From positions 1 to 60,455 of the forward strand of contig NZ_LMBV01000024.1 in NCBI RefSeq assembly GCF_001439925.1: a stretch of 60,455 nucleotides of DNA, in the 5' to 3' direction. Shown here one piece after another: positions 1-8,791 of the stretch. This DNA is from Peribacillus muralis (lineage in GTDB: Bacteria > Bacillota > Bacilli > Bacillales > DSM-1321). The stretch's first letter is position 1, and each line of letters opens with the position of its first letter. Position numbers and translations under genes: made by a program. The notes under the pieces were generated by a model. The model had not been told where the DNA came from. It saw only the letters and a program-made list of their open reading frames with translations, and ran no database searches.

Positions 1-123
1 TTGATAGATAAATCTCAAATATCGTAGAAAAAAGAACCGTTTTGATAGATAAATCTCAAATATCGTAGAAAAAAGATCCGTTTTGATAGATAAATCTTGA
101 ATATCGTAGAAAAAAAAGCAGTT
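1..123. repeat. 41-bp tandem repeat, three copies
   Basis: Three copies of a 41-bp unit start at 1, 42 and 83, each opening with TTGATAGATAAATCT. The first two are nearly identical and the third has a few substitutions. A fourth partial copy (TTGATAG) begins near 124 and then diverges. The array touches the window edge, so more copies may lie upstream. There are no unique spacers, so it is not a CRISPR array. No gene is visible between 124 and 278. Confidence 0.85.
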
Positions 124-278
124 TTGATAGAATAAATAAATTAGGTCGATAAGAATCATTTTACTTAAATATAATAGTACAAACTCGACGTAAAAGAAGT
201 ATTTGCTATCATTTTAGCAAATGCTTCATGCTTGTAGACTACCAATATAAAGTGAGTGGATACCTTCAGTAAAAAGCT

Positions 279-890
279 TTAATGCAGTAAATCTACCATA
301 AGAAATAAATTACGGGTAATGTGATAAGGATCTTTAACTGGCAGTGCGACCAAACGGTTAACTGGCTCGCCGCATCTGCTTCTTATTCGAATCCATTCAC
401 CAATCGATGTATCGTCATTACGAAAAGTCGTAAACGTATATTCCTTTATGGTTTCAAACCAATTCATAAGTTGTGGCCGATTAGTCAGTTTATAACCAAG
501 CAATGTACAATATAGAGCCTCGCTGTGGGGTCACCACAGTTTTGTGTCCCACGTTTCCTCAATTAAGTTTTCAAATGACCCCCAATTTCCTTTAGGTTTT
601 CCTCCTTCAAAATCAACAAATCTATATAATCCTTGATAACGTTTATCCCATCCCATTTCTAATGAATAAAGTATAGTGTCCACCGCTTTTTCAATAAGGT
701 GGTAGTCTTTAATTTTATTCGCAGTATTCATGACAAACCACATACATTCAATAGCATGGCCAGGATTCAAGTGACGGTGCAAAAGGGTGTTCTTTAACTC
801 TTCAATTTCGGTGTTCATTTCAATGTTTGTACGTCGACTGAGGGTGGAATCGAGGTAAAGGAAACGTATAAAACCGGAAAATCTTTGTAT
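279..890 (-). pseudogene. N-acylglucosamine 2-epimerase (AGE) family, C-terminal remnant
   Basis: Minus-strand translation gives the C-terminal half of an AGE-family sugar isomerase: a HLNPGHAIECMWF motif, a WDKRYQGLYRFVD segment, then EETWDTKLW. An in-frame TGA at 531-533 stands where the family normally has a second Trp. The same frame continues after it with PHSEALY and ends at 279 in the usual YHITRNLF-type tail. The upstream frame is open to about 890, but the N-terminal half (these proteins are about 400 residues) is missing. It is therefore broken twice, by a 5' truncation and by a nonsense codon. Family assignment is strong; lack of function is inferred. Confidence 0.8.
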
Positions 891-1093
891 AAGAAAAATT
901 GATATACATTAGAAGTTATGTGGTCATTTTCATAAATAAACGTTCATAATACATGAACGTAATCGGAAAAGTACCTGAAAAGACTACAAAGGAGTCAATA
1001 AATACGTAATTACTGCAAACGATGATAAAATTTTTCAACTTGTCCACACCTTCCATCAGTCCAAGCATATACAATAGTAAGGAGGGTGTTAGG

Positions 1094-1210
1094 ATGTATA
1101 AAAATTGTTGTTATGTAGAAAAATGTTATGAGAAAAATGACCCTTGTACTGTATGGGTACCGAAAAAACGTTGCAAATGTAATAAATGCAAAAGCAAGCA
1201 CCGGTATTAA
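1094..1210 (+). CDS. small Cys/Lys-rich protein (38 aa)
   Basis: A 38-residue ORF starts at ATG 1094 behind a strong AAGGAGG (1079-1085). An in-frame ATG at 1022 is less likely because it has no RBS. The product has two CC/CxxxxC-like groups at the N terminus and a KRCKCNKCKSKHRY tail, so it is basic and has seven cysteines. The composition resembles small spore-coat or metal-binding peptides of bacilli, but I recognise no family. A hairpin follows directly, which supports a monocistronic gene. Function unknown. Confidence 0.6.
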   Translation: MYKNCCYVEKCYEKNDPCTVWVPKKRCKCNKCKSKHRY

Positions 1211-1221
1211 CAATAGAAGGG

Positions 1222-1275
1222 AAGCAACTGCAAGGCAGTTGCTTACAGGGACGGTCCTAGCGACGGTCCTTTTTT
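1222..1275 (+). terminator. terminator after the Cys-rich gene
   Basis: A perfect 10-bp stem AAGCAACTGC / GCAGTTGCTT at 1222-1244 has a 3-nt loop. It is followed by two GACGGTCC repeats and a T-run at 1270-1275. This fits a rho-independent terminator, although the T-run is about 25 nt beyond the first stem. Confidence 0.6.
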
Positions 1276-1375
1276 ATGGGCTAATCATTTCATTTTGAAT
1301 GCTGTGAGTCAGTTAAATGGATAAAATCATGGAAAGAAGAAAAAACACCCAACTGTGATTCTTGAGTGTTCTTCA

Positions 1376-1621
1376 CTAATCTTTTTTTAGGATTTCCCTG
1401 CTTTGTTGGATGATTTCTTTATTTCGATTGATGGCTTCCACATTGTTCAGTTTGACATGATCATTGATCAATTCATTATCTTCCATATATTCAAGTAACA
1501 ATTCAACTGATTTATCCAATAATCTTTCCAGTTTGATATCCCTTTCTTCTGCCAAACGAGTAAGCCGGCTATGTAAATGAGTTGCGAGTGACGAATCGAG
1601 AGGATCTCTACCTTGGTTCAT
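1376..1621 (-). CDS. small helical hypothetical protein (81 aa)
   Basis: The ORF starts at the second of two close ATGs (1621, MNQGRDPLD). The GGGGG element lies about 7 nt upstream of it but touches the first ATG at 1627. The product is highly charged and predicted helical (SRLTRLAEERDIKLERLLDKSVELLLEYM-like), with no Cys and no membrane segment. The N-terminal half resembles the length and heptad pattern of ribbon-helix-helix or small coiled-coil proteins, but I cannot assign a family. Confidence 0.55.
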   Translation of the reverse strand: MNQGRDPLDSSLATHLHSRLTRLAEERDIKLERLLDKSVELLLEYMEDNELINDHVKLNNVEAINRNKEIIQQSREILKKD

Positions 1622-1817
1622 TTGCATTCCCCCTTTTCCTTAGCTCCATTATATGATGGCAAGGGCTTGGAAGGCAACGTAAAGTGATTGTGAAATGTGA
1701 ATTTACCGTTCATGTTAATAATGCTGCATAAATCGAATATAATAATGTAAGTTGAATTGTAATGAACTCATTATTAATCTGTATAGGCTGTGATTCTACA
1801 TATAGGAGGAAATCTGT

Positions 1818-2012
1818 GTGGACCATGTTAGTAGTTTATTTGGGCTTTTTGCAATCATACCGATATTGTTTTATATAGGACTTCTTGTTTTAAGTGTTTA
1901 TGTTGTGATCAAAATGATAAAATTCATCCATGCTAAAACTAGGTTAGATCAGCAAAGAAACGAAAAGCTGGAAGAACTGATAAGGGTTATTGGTAACGGT
2001 AAGGAAGAATAA
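1818..2012 (+). CDS. small membrane protein (64 aa)
   Basis: GTG start at 1818 behind TAGGAGGA (1804-1810). Residues about 6-33 form one hydrophobic helix (LFGLFAIIPILFYIGLLVLSV), followed by a basic, charged cytoplasmic tail ending NGKEE. The layout matches many short Bacillus inner-membrane proteins with a helix and an amphipathic tail. A strong terminator follows 18 nt after the stop. No function can be assigned. Confidence 0.65.
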   Translation: MDHVSSLFGLFAIIPILFYIGLLVLSVYVVIKMIKFIHAKTRLDQQRNEKLEELIRVIGNGKEE

Positions 2013-2030
2013 CGCATTTTGCCGTACGGA

Positions 2031-2067
2031 AGTACAATCCGATTAAGGATTGTACTTTATTATTTTT
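2031..2067 (+). terminator. rho-independent terminator
   Basis: Perfect 10-bp stem AGTACAATCC / GGATTGTACT (2031-2056) with a 6-nt loop, followed by TTATTATTTTT. It ends the small membrane-protein gene. Confidence 0.85.
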
Positions 2068-2180
2068 GGTTTTGTTAAATGATACTGTACGTTCGGTCGC
2101 ACACCTGTTCGTCGCAGTAAGCCTAACGGGGCTGGTTGGTTGATAGAGCAATAGTAACTTCAGCCTAATTTCGGTAATAA

Positions 2181-2360
2181 CTAGGTGTTTGGAATGGGCG
2201 AAGAAACTTGTGTGATCAGCCAGCCAAGGTTAGAAGGATGAGAAAGCGGCCGAATAGTCTTGCAAATTCCCCTGATCCTAACTTTACATGAGCAGAAAAG
2301 AAGATAATCAGGCTTTTTAATACTGAATTTCTTTACCACTGTAATCCTGCATTTTCCCAA
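2181..2360 (-). pseudogene. 59-codon ORF or fragment directly after the HTH/TPR regulator
   Basis: A TTG-start ORF (MGKCRITVVKKF...) begins 9 nt after the regulator's stop codon. The regulator's TAAGGAG serves as its RBS, so the two look translationally coupled. The opening KCRITVVKKF resembles the start of TIGR04076-family proteins of about 100 residues, but the rest does not follow that family. Another frame down to about 2065 ends in a CxxxRTVSF-like string reminiscent of the same family's C terminus. I read it as a probable frameshifted remnant. It could also be a genuine short companion gene of the regulator; it has no obvious signal peptide. Confidence 0.3.
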
Positions 2361-2369
2361 TGGTACTCC

Positions 2370-3617
2370 TTATCTTTGAACTCTTAATATCCGCAAGTAT
2401 TTTTCTTCAAGTTCCATATCTGCCTCTTTTCTGAATTCCCAAAACAAAAGTAAACATTTCTTGAATCTTTCATTGTTCCCTATGTTATCCGCAATATATG
2501 CAACATCTAGAATTTCATCAAGCCCTTCTAAAAAATTGCCGATTGTACATTCATACATGGCATATGTATAGCGAAAATACAGGTAAATATGCTGTTTAAA
2601 AGGATCCTTACTGGTAGCCATTTCATCAATAATGTGCCGATATTCTTTAATAAATGCTTTTGCTTCTGCAATTCTTCCCGATTTTACATATGCTTCAAGC
2701 ACTCTTGGCATACCAACATAAAAATCATCTCTTCCTTTCAACCAATCGAGATATGAATCCACATAACTTGTATAGCCTAAATCGAGATGTATTACAAACC
2801 TGTTCCCGATTGCTATATTTGCATAGTAACCATTCAACTGGGCGTAGCGGGTCGTCATTTCCAATATATCATTCAATGGTGCACCCAGACGGGCCAATGA
2901 TAAGCTTTGGTAGATTAGTGCCCTTCCGTAAAGATCTTTTTCTTTACAAACTGACTCCAGCTTTTTAGCGTACTTCAACACCTCTGTCCATTGTTGATGC
3001 ACATAATAGGTTGCTGTAATCCATAAATAAGACAAAATCTGAAATTCTTCGGGCATATAAGCTATATGTTCCAAAACGTTACTTAAAGCATGGCGCCCCT
3101 TTTTGGTTAACCGAACCATATAGAATATTCTGAAATAGCAAATGGCAACTTGTTCAGAAAAACGATTGGGTGTATTGTCTGTGAAAAATTCATATAAAGG
3201 CAACGCTTGATATTTTTTTCCATCCTGAAATATCTTCTCTGCGACATTAAAAACGCAAAGTAAACTCTTATCTCGAATAGCTTTAACCTTTTCTTCCAGT
3301 ATCGCGTTTAAAATGGTATCGAGCTCATGTGTGTAACCTTCAGTAGCACATCTATATAGAAATTGTTCACTTCTTCGTTTATCAAGATGAAAGTTTTTGT
3401 TAAAACATTCTTCTATATAATGCTTATATAATGTTCCTCTCGCTAATCCAAAAGACTCTGTAATCGCATCCAAGTTTTTTAGAGAAAGAGGTAATTTATG
3501 ATTAAAGATACGGCTGATATCACTGATGTGAATCTCTGTATGTTTAGCTAAATCTGTCTGATTCCATTTTTTTTCATCCATTTTTTTATAGATGATATAA
3601 AGCAAGGTTGAATTCAT
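2370..3617 (-). CDS. HTH + TPR transcriptional regulator (RRNPP-like)
   Basis: This 415-residue protein starts at ATG 3617 (MNSTLLY), with AGGTGA about 8 nt upstream; a GTG at 3626 is the alternative. Residues about 1-60 form an XRE-type HTH (KKWNQTDLAKHTEIHISDISRIFN). The rest is all-helical with TPR-like periodicity and many aromatic residues. Size and layout match peptide-sensing RRNPP/AimR-like regulators and related Bacillus HTH-TPR proteins. A short ORF is coupled downstream, where RRNPP systems often keep their peptide gene, but that ORF does not look secreted. It is divergent from the secreted protease; two inverted repeats sharing ATTCTAT lie between them. Peptide control is inferred. 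Confidence 0.7.
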   Translation of the reverse strand: MNSTLLYIIYKKMDEKKWNQTDLAKHTEIHISDISRIFNHKLPLSLKNLDAITESFGLARGTLYKHYIEECFNKNFHLDKRRSEQFLYRCATEGYTHELDTILNAILEEKVKAIRDKSLLCVFNVAEKIFQDGKKYQALPLYEFFTDNTPNRFSEQVAICYFRIFYMVRLTKKGRHALSNVLEHIAYMPEEFQILSYLWITATYYVHQQWTEVLKYAKKLESVCKEKDLYGRALIYQSLSLARLGAPLNDILEMTTRYAQLNGYYANIAIGNRFVIHLDLGYTSYVDSYLDWLKGRDDFYVGMPRVLEAYVKSGRIAEAKAFIKEYRHIIDEMATSKDPFKQHIYLYFRYTYAMYECTIGNFLEGLDEILDVAYIADNIGNNERFKKCLLLFWEFRKEADMELEEKYLRILRVQR

Positions 3618-3636
3618 TCTGTTCACCTACCAATTG

Positions 3637-3660
3637 TTTGATTCTTTGATTCTTTGATTC
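3637..3660. repeat. three tandem TTTGATTC octamers
   Basis: TTTGATTC occurs three times back to back at 3637, 3645 and 3653, just upstream of the regulator's RBS on its 5' side. It could affect promoter spacing or be a binding array. Confidence 0.75.
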
Positions 3661-3708
3661 ATGCGTAATCAATTTGTATCTTAACCGATAACCTTCCTTA
3701 ACTTAGGA

Positions 3709-3735
3709 CCATTCTATTATATATTAATAGAATGG
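3709..3735. promoter_or_regulatory. inverted repeat, candidate operator
   Basis: Perfect 11-bp arms CCATTCTATTA / TAATAGAATGG flank a 5-nt AT loop. It lies between the divergent regulator and protease genes and is not followed by a T-run, so an operator is more likely than a terminator. Confidence 0.5.
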
Positions 3736-3988
3736 CAGTTTAAATAAAGGAAATAATATCAAACAATATTCGGAAATCCGACATAATGACATTATCTTCA
3801 TAATAATTAGAAGGCGTTTTAAACTAAAATGGACACCTAAAGTTAGATTTTCATGATGTTCATGGGGGGTGTTGAATTGTGTAACTAAAAAATTTAATGG
3901 ATGGTTAAATGAACCTTAAGCGTAAGTAAGATGCTGAGATTCTTGAAAGAACAATGTGATTTTGTCGAAATTTGTCAAAAAAAATTCT

Positions 3989-4038
3989 AATTTGATAGAA
4001 TTTTTCAAAATTAAAATTCTATCAAATTCCCCTATAAT
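3989..4038 (+). promoter_or_regulatory. promoter region with large inverted repeat upstream of the protease
   Basis: Perfect 16-bp arms AATTTGATAGAATTTT (3989-4004) and AAAATTCTATCAAATT (4013-4028) sit directly in front of a TATAAT at 4033-4038. The right arm covers the expected -35 position and no good TTGACA is visible. This suggests a promoter that needs, or is blocked by, a protein bound at the repeat. The half-site shares ATAGAAT with the repeat at 3709-3735. Confidence 0.55.
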
Positions 4039-4085
4039 CAAATTTAGAAAAGCAACACTATGTATGAAGGGGAGCGAATAGCAGA

Positions 4086-7000
4086 ATGAATCGTTTTATC
4101 AAGGGTACAGCAATTTTGACATTAACTACAAGTGTTTTACTCAGTCCAGTAAAACATCATCAGCCGACCGTAAAGGCTGAGACGAAATCATCAATAGTAA
4201 ACGTACTTTCAAAGCTTACGCCTGAGCAACGACAAGCTTTACAAAAACTAGAGGTTACGAGTCAGGAAGGGGTACAGTTACCTTCTTCAACCGATTTAGA
4301 TTCTTCTGAAAATCTATCAGTCATCGTAGAATTTAAAGATAAGCCAGCAAAAATTGCTGCAATCGAAGAAGCTGCAAAAGGAAATAGTTTATCAGTATCT
4401 AAAGCTAAACAAAAAGCAGATGCAGCGCACGATACATTTAAAAGTGATTTACAATCCATTTATAAAGAAGATTTAAAGAAAAATAAGAGTCTTTATAAAA
4501 TCAAACGAACATACAAAAATACCATGAATGGTGTAGCGATTAATTTACCAGCAAATAAAGTTAAGTCTTTATTACAATCTAAAGCTGTTAAAGCGGTTTG
4601 GCCTAATAATGTGATAAAAGTTGAGCCACCAAAAGCTACTGAAGGTGCGCAGAATTCGACTAAGAAAATTGCAACTGAGGTGTTTCCAGGAGTCAATAAA
4701 TTACATGACGAAGGTTTTACTGGGAAAGGAATTAAAGTAGGGGTCATCGACACAGGAATTGATTATAATCATCCCGACTTGAGAGATGCCTATAAAGGGT
4801 ACCGAGCAAAAGCGGGTGTCGATCCAAAATCAGTTAGTCCTAGTTCAGTTAAAGGTTGGGATTTTGTCAACAATGATGCAGATCCAATGGAAACAACATA
4901 TGATGATTGGAAAAAATCGGGATATGCAGAGAAAAACCCAATGACAGGTTCAACTTACTACACGGAGCATGGAACCCATGTATCAGGGATTATCGCAGGT
5001 CGTGGCAAAAATGATACGGACTATGCTGTAACGGGTGTCGCACCTGATGCTGATTTATACGTCTATCGTGTATTAGGAAATTATGGTTCTGGTTATACAG
5101 AAGATATATTAGGCGGCATTGATAAGGCTGTCGCTGACGGAATGGATGTGATTAATTTATCCCTGGGTGCCAGTACGAATGATCCAGAAAACATTGAAAG
5201 CCTTGTTTTAAATAATGCAGTCCTTTCTGGTGTAACTGCCGTTGTATCAGCTGGTAATTCCGGGAATGGAATGTATACCTTAGGTGCACCTGGCGCGGGA
5301 GCATTAGGCATTACAGTTGGTGCAAACGATACAAAAACTTTGATTGCCACATCGAGAGGGACATTACATGGAACGTCTGGTGCAGTTGCTGACTTAAAAC
5401 TATTAGGAAAAGGCTTTACTGATAATATAGAGAGTTTAAAAGGTAAAAATCTGCCAATCGTTTCAGTGCCGAATGCAGGTGCGGATTCTGATTATAAAAA
5501 TATCGATGTGAATGGAAAAATTGCAATGGTGAATCGAGGTATGACTGCGCTTGCAGATAAAATTACAATTGCGAAAAAGCATGGTGCAGTGGCAGTAATA
5601 ATGATGAACAATGTACCTGATGAAGGATTTATACCGTCATACTTAGGTGCAAGCTATGGGCTCATCCCAACGTTCTCGATGTCCTATGAACAAGGAGCTG
5701 AACTTGTATCAAAACTCGGTACTGGTACGCCAACCTTCTCTTTTGATGAAATCGGACAAGTAACGGATGAAGGAAGTAAACTGGCGTCATTCAGTTCACG
5801 TGGACCGGCGCGTATCACATATGATATTAAGCCTGAAGTTACTGCACCTGGTGTGGCTGTATTCTCTACTGTACCATCTTACATGCATGGGGCAGATCAA
5901 ATTGGTAAATATGAGTACGCTTATGATAATCTTTCAGGAACATCAATGGCTTCACCGAACGTAGCGGGTGTTGCTGCCTTATTATTACAAGCAAATCCAA
6001 ACTTATCACCGTCTCAAATTAAAGAAACGTTAATGAACACAGCCGATCCATTAAATGGTGACTATAGTGTGTTTGAAACAGGGGCAGGACAAGTAGATCC
6101 TTATGAAGCCATTCATGCAAAAACGAGAATCGAAGTATTGGATGAAACAAAAGGAATATTAGATAGAAAAGGAAATCTTAAAACTGTTAAAGAATTAACA
6201 GGTGCACTTGCTTTCGGTAAAGTTGCACCAACAGGGAAAAATTTTAGCAATCAACGCTCATTGAATATCTATAACAATAGTAAACAAGCAAAAACATTTG
6301 ACGTAAATGTAACTTTTCAAAAAGACCGTCGCGGCTCACTAGATGCTGATGAAAATGGTGTAATGATTGTAACGGATAAATTGATTAAGGTTGCTGCTAA
6401 CGGTAAAAAGAAATCAACAGTCACCATTACCGTACCAAAATCAGCAAAGTTAGGCATTTACGAAGGATATGTAACGTATACGAATCATGCCAATCCAGAG
6501 GAAACGTTTCAAGTTCCATTTGCGATAAAAACAGTGGAAGAAGGAATAAATCCAGTTACGATGACCCCGCAAGCATTTACGCAGGTATTTGATTATGCTT
6601 ATCCTGGTCAATTAGTCTATACGAACGCAAATATTAGTCTTAAATCACATATGCGTACATTTGATGTAATTCTTGAAGATGGCAATACAGGGAACGAGTT
6701 AGGCTATGTAGGTTCATTTGACGGGCTACGCATGGATGAAAACATTCCCTATCAAGTTAGTAAAGTATTTAATGGACAATATTACAAAGCGACAGGTGAT
6801 GAAGATCAGCCATTTGCTTATAATTCTGATTTAGCCAAACCAGGACACTATAAACTGAAATTTATTGGCACGAATGACGCAGGTCAAACATTTTCACAAG
6901 AAGCACCGATTTATTTCGATAATACGGCTCCTGAATTAACTGTGGACAGTCAAGATATTGTTAAATATAAGAATGGTCAAGCTAGCGTAAACATAACCGG

Positions 7001-8249
7001 TTCCGTTTATGATAAAGAAACGGAAGACATGCAAAAGCTTGGCATGGAATTTAATCAAGGAAGCACAAAAGTGTATTATCAAGATTATTTGGGAGGAAGA
7101 GCAGTATCGGTACCTGTAAATCCTGATGGTACATTTACAGCGACAATTCCAACAAATCCAACGCGACCGATGGAACTTGTATTCTACGCAATCGATGCGG
7201 CATCCAACAAAACATTTAAAGAAGGCAGAGATATATTTGTCACTCGTAATGACGTCACGTATGGATATATGCAGCCTAAAGACCATACAGCAAAGATGGG
7301 CGAAACAACTCATGCAACATTACTGCTGAATAAAGCAAACGGCGTAAAACAAGTTGCTTATAAGTTCAGTCATTATACAAATGTTGCATCAATGAATGTT
7401 AACGTACATCCAAGTGTGGCAGATAAAGTGGATATTAATGTCACAGATAAACCGGTCAATGCAGGATCGAATGCATCGGAAGCGACAGTAACGATCACGA
7501 CAAAAGATGGAGTTACGCCGCTATCAGGCAATTTAAAACTTGCAGATATAGAATTTAAAATGGGTAATGAATATACGGCGCTTCCTGTCATGTTCCCGGC
7601 GAGTTTGGGTAGTGTTACAGTAACAGATAGTACTAACACGACAAAAACAGTTCCGGGCGGTAATCCAGCAATCGCATATATAGAACCGACGTACTCTCTC
7701 CTTCGTGGTACTAAAGATGCAGAGGCATTTTTAGACCCAGCAGGATCACCGAAAGGATCGATTGATTATGCAAAAATGGGAGTCAAAGTAAAAGCAACAA
7801 GTTCAAACGGTACCGTGTACGAAGGATTAAACAATTCCAGTGTTGTGTATCAAATTCCTCATTTACCTTTAACGGATGATACGTATGAGTTTGAATTAAA
7901 TGTCCCTGGACATTTTACAGTTCACAAAAACTTTACAATCGGATTCCATCATGATGGAAAAGTGACGAATCAAAACCTTTACTTAAACTTAAAGACAGCT
8001 AACGCCGGGGATATAAATAAAGATGATGTCATCGACGTAATGGATGCTCTTTACTTACAAACTTATTGGGGAACAAATAAACGTGATGCAGATATTAACT
8101 TTGATGGTGTAGTTGATGAGAAAGATATGGCATTTGTAGAAAGAAACTACTTAATGCAAAATCCTACAATTAACTATGCACCAACACCTAAAAAGAAATA
8201 TAAAGCTCAAAATTTAGAAAGCATTAAGAAAGCTTTAGGAATTAAATAA
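4086..8249 (+). CDS. secreted S8 (subtilisin) protease, Vpr-like, with dockerin-like C terminus
   Basis: A 1387-residue secreted protease. Residues 1-31 form a signal peptide. An I9-type propeptide follows (about 55-180). The S8 catalytic domain has VGVIDTGIDYNHPDL (Asp222), EHGTHVSGIIAG (His298) and GTSMASPNVAG (Ser620). A PA domain is inserted between His and Ser (about 440-560). Fn3-like and Ig-like beta modules follow. Residues about 1310-1365 hold two Ca-binding loops of dockerin type I (GDINKDDVIDVMDAL and DINFDGVVDEKDM). B. subtilis Vpr is about 800 residues, so the C terminus is greatly extended. RBS AAGGGGAG lies 11 nt before the ATG. The role is extracellular protein degradation; a partner for the dockerin is not visible here. 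Confidence 0.92.
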   Translation: MNRFIKGTAILTLTTSVLLSPVKHHQPTVKAETKSSIVNVLSKLTPEQRQALQKLEVTSQEGVQLPSSTDLDSSENLSVIVEFKDKPAKIAAIEEAAKGNSLSVSKAKQKADAAHDTFKSDLQSIYKEDLKKNKSLYKIKRTYKNTMNGVAINLPANKVKSLLQSKAVKAVWPNNVIKVEPPKATEGAQNSTKKIATEVFPGVNKLHDEGFTGKGIKVGVIDTGIDYNHPDLRDAYKGYRAKAGVDPKSVSPSSVKGWDFVNNDADPMETTYDDWKKSGYAEKNPMTGSTYYTEHGTHVSGIIAGRGKNDTDYAVTGVAPDADLYVYRVLGNYGSGYTEDILGGIDKAVADGMDVINLSLGASTNDPENIESLVLNNAVLSGVTAVVSAGNSGNGMYTLGAPGAGALGITVGANDTKTLIATSRGTLHGTSGAVADLKLLGKGFTDNIESLKGKNLPIVSVPNAGADSDYKNIDVNGKIAMVNRGMTALADKITIAKKHGAVAVIMMNNVPDEGFIPSYLGASYGLIPTFSMSYEQGAELVSKLGTGTPTFSFDEIGQVTDEGSKLASFSSRGPARITYDIKPEVTAPGVAVFSTVPSYMHGADQIGKYEYAYDNLSGTSMASPNVAGVAALLLQANPNLSPSQIKETLMNTADPLNGDYSVFETGAGQVDPYEAIHAKTRIEVLDETKGILDRKGNLKTVKELTGALAFGKVAPTGKNFSNQRSLNIYNNSKQAKTFDVNVTFQKDRRGSLDADENGVMIVTDKLIKVAANGKKKSTVTITVPKSAKLGIYEGYVTYTNHANPEETFQVPFAIKTVEEGINPVTMTPQAFTQVFDYAYPGQLVYTNANISLKSHMRTFDVILEDGNTGNELGYVGSFDGLRMDENIPYQVSKVFNGQYYKATGDEDQPFAYNSDLAKPGHYKLKFIGTNDAGQTFSQEAPIYFDNTAPELTVDSQDIVKYKNGQASVNITGSVYDKETEDMQKLGMEFNQGSTKVYYQDYLGGRAVSVPVNPDGTFTATIPTNPTRPMELVFYAIDAASNKTFKEGRDIFVTRNDVTYGYMQPKDHTAKMGETTHATLLLNKANGVKQVAYKFSHYTNVASMNVNVHPSVADKVDINVTDKPVNAGSNASEATVTITTKDGVTPLSGNLKLADIEFKMGNEYTALPVMFPASLGSVTVTDSTNTTKTVPGGNPAIAYIEPTYSLLRGTKDAEAFLDPAGSPKGSIDYAKMGVKVKATSSNGTVYEGLNNSSVVYQIPHLPLTDDTYEFELNVPGHFTVHKNFTIGFHHDGKVTNQNLYLNLKTANAGDINKDDVIDVMDALYLQTYWGTNKRDADINFDGVVDEKDMAFVERNYLMQNPTINYAPTPKKKYKAQNLESIKKALGIK

Positions 8250-8290
8250 TAGCAATGAGAAAAAAATATAACTATCTTTAAGCATGAATT

Positions 8291-8320
8291 GGCTCCGGTA
8301 TAAAACCGGAGCCTTTTTAT
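8291..8320 (+). terminator. terminator of the protease gene
   Basis: Perfect 9-bp stem GGCTCCGGT / ACCGGAGCC (8291-8313) followed by TTTTTAT. Confidence 0.9.
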
Positions 8321-8566
8321 TTGAGGTACAAGAAAAAAGGGAATGGTGTCCAACAAAGAAAAAAATGTTAACGGCTTCTAGTGCCAAAATATTTGAATTA
8401 CCGGATCGCCGTTTAAATAACTTATTGTCTTTTTTTTAGAAAAGTGGCAGGGTGGTTCCACATGCCAAGTTTACTCAAAGACCGAAAATTTTTCGTTCAC
8501 CAATTTAAGCTGTACAGGTACTCATTTTTTCAAATGCAATATGATGTATTTGAAGGAGTGATGATT

Positions 8567-8791
8567 ATGCCATGGCAACAAAAAATTAGGTTTCTAATTG
8601 GTCAGCCTGTTGGAATTTCATTAGCAAACGGACAAGGGACATCAGGTGTATTGTGCGGAACATCTGACAATAAGCTTCTTGTAATTGAATATATGTATCA
8701 AGCTCAATTTGCTTTAAAACAATATGATTTTCATATGATTCAGGATATAAATGGATTTCCACCTTGTCAGAACCCACAACCATTATATTAA
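8567..8791 (+). CDS. small Sm-like beta-rich protein (74 aa), possibly spore-associated
   Basis: Start chosen at ATG 8567 (MPWQQKIRF) because GAAGGAG lies about 8 nt upstream; ATG 8561 is too close and the long upstream frame has no RBS. The sequence LIGQPVGISLANGQGTSGVLCG, then LLVIEYMYQAQFALKQY, looks like a small five-strand beta barrel of the kind found in DUF2642-like Bacillus spore proteins. The tail is Pro/Cys-rich (FPPCQNPQP). No membrane or signal segment. Family placement is tentative. Confidence 0.6.
   Translation: MPWQQKIRFLIGQPVGISLANGQGTSGVLCGTSDNKLLVIEYMYQAQFALKQYDFHMIQDINGFPPCQNPQPLY

Noticed and set aside
1..123. CRISPR array at the window start
   Set aside because: The 41-bp units are directly adjacent and have no unique spacers; no cas gene is nearby.
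531..533. TGA read as Trp (recoding)
   Set aside because: Other genes in the window use TGG for Trp and TGA as a true stop, for example the DUF1177 gene.
7126..7329. Second ORF inside the protease gene
   Set aside because: It is an overlapping frame of the intact 1387-residue protease with no RBS or family signature.
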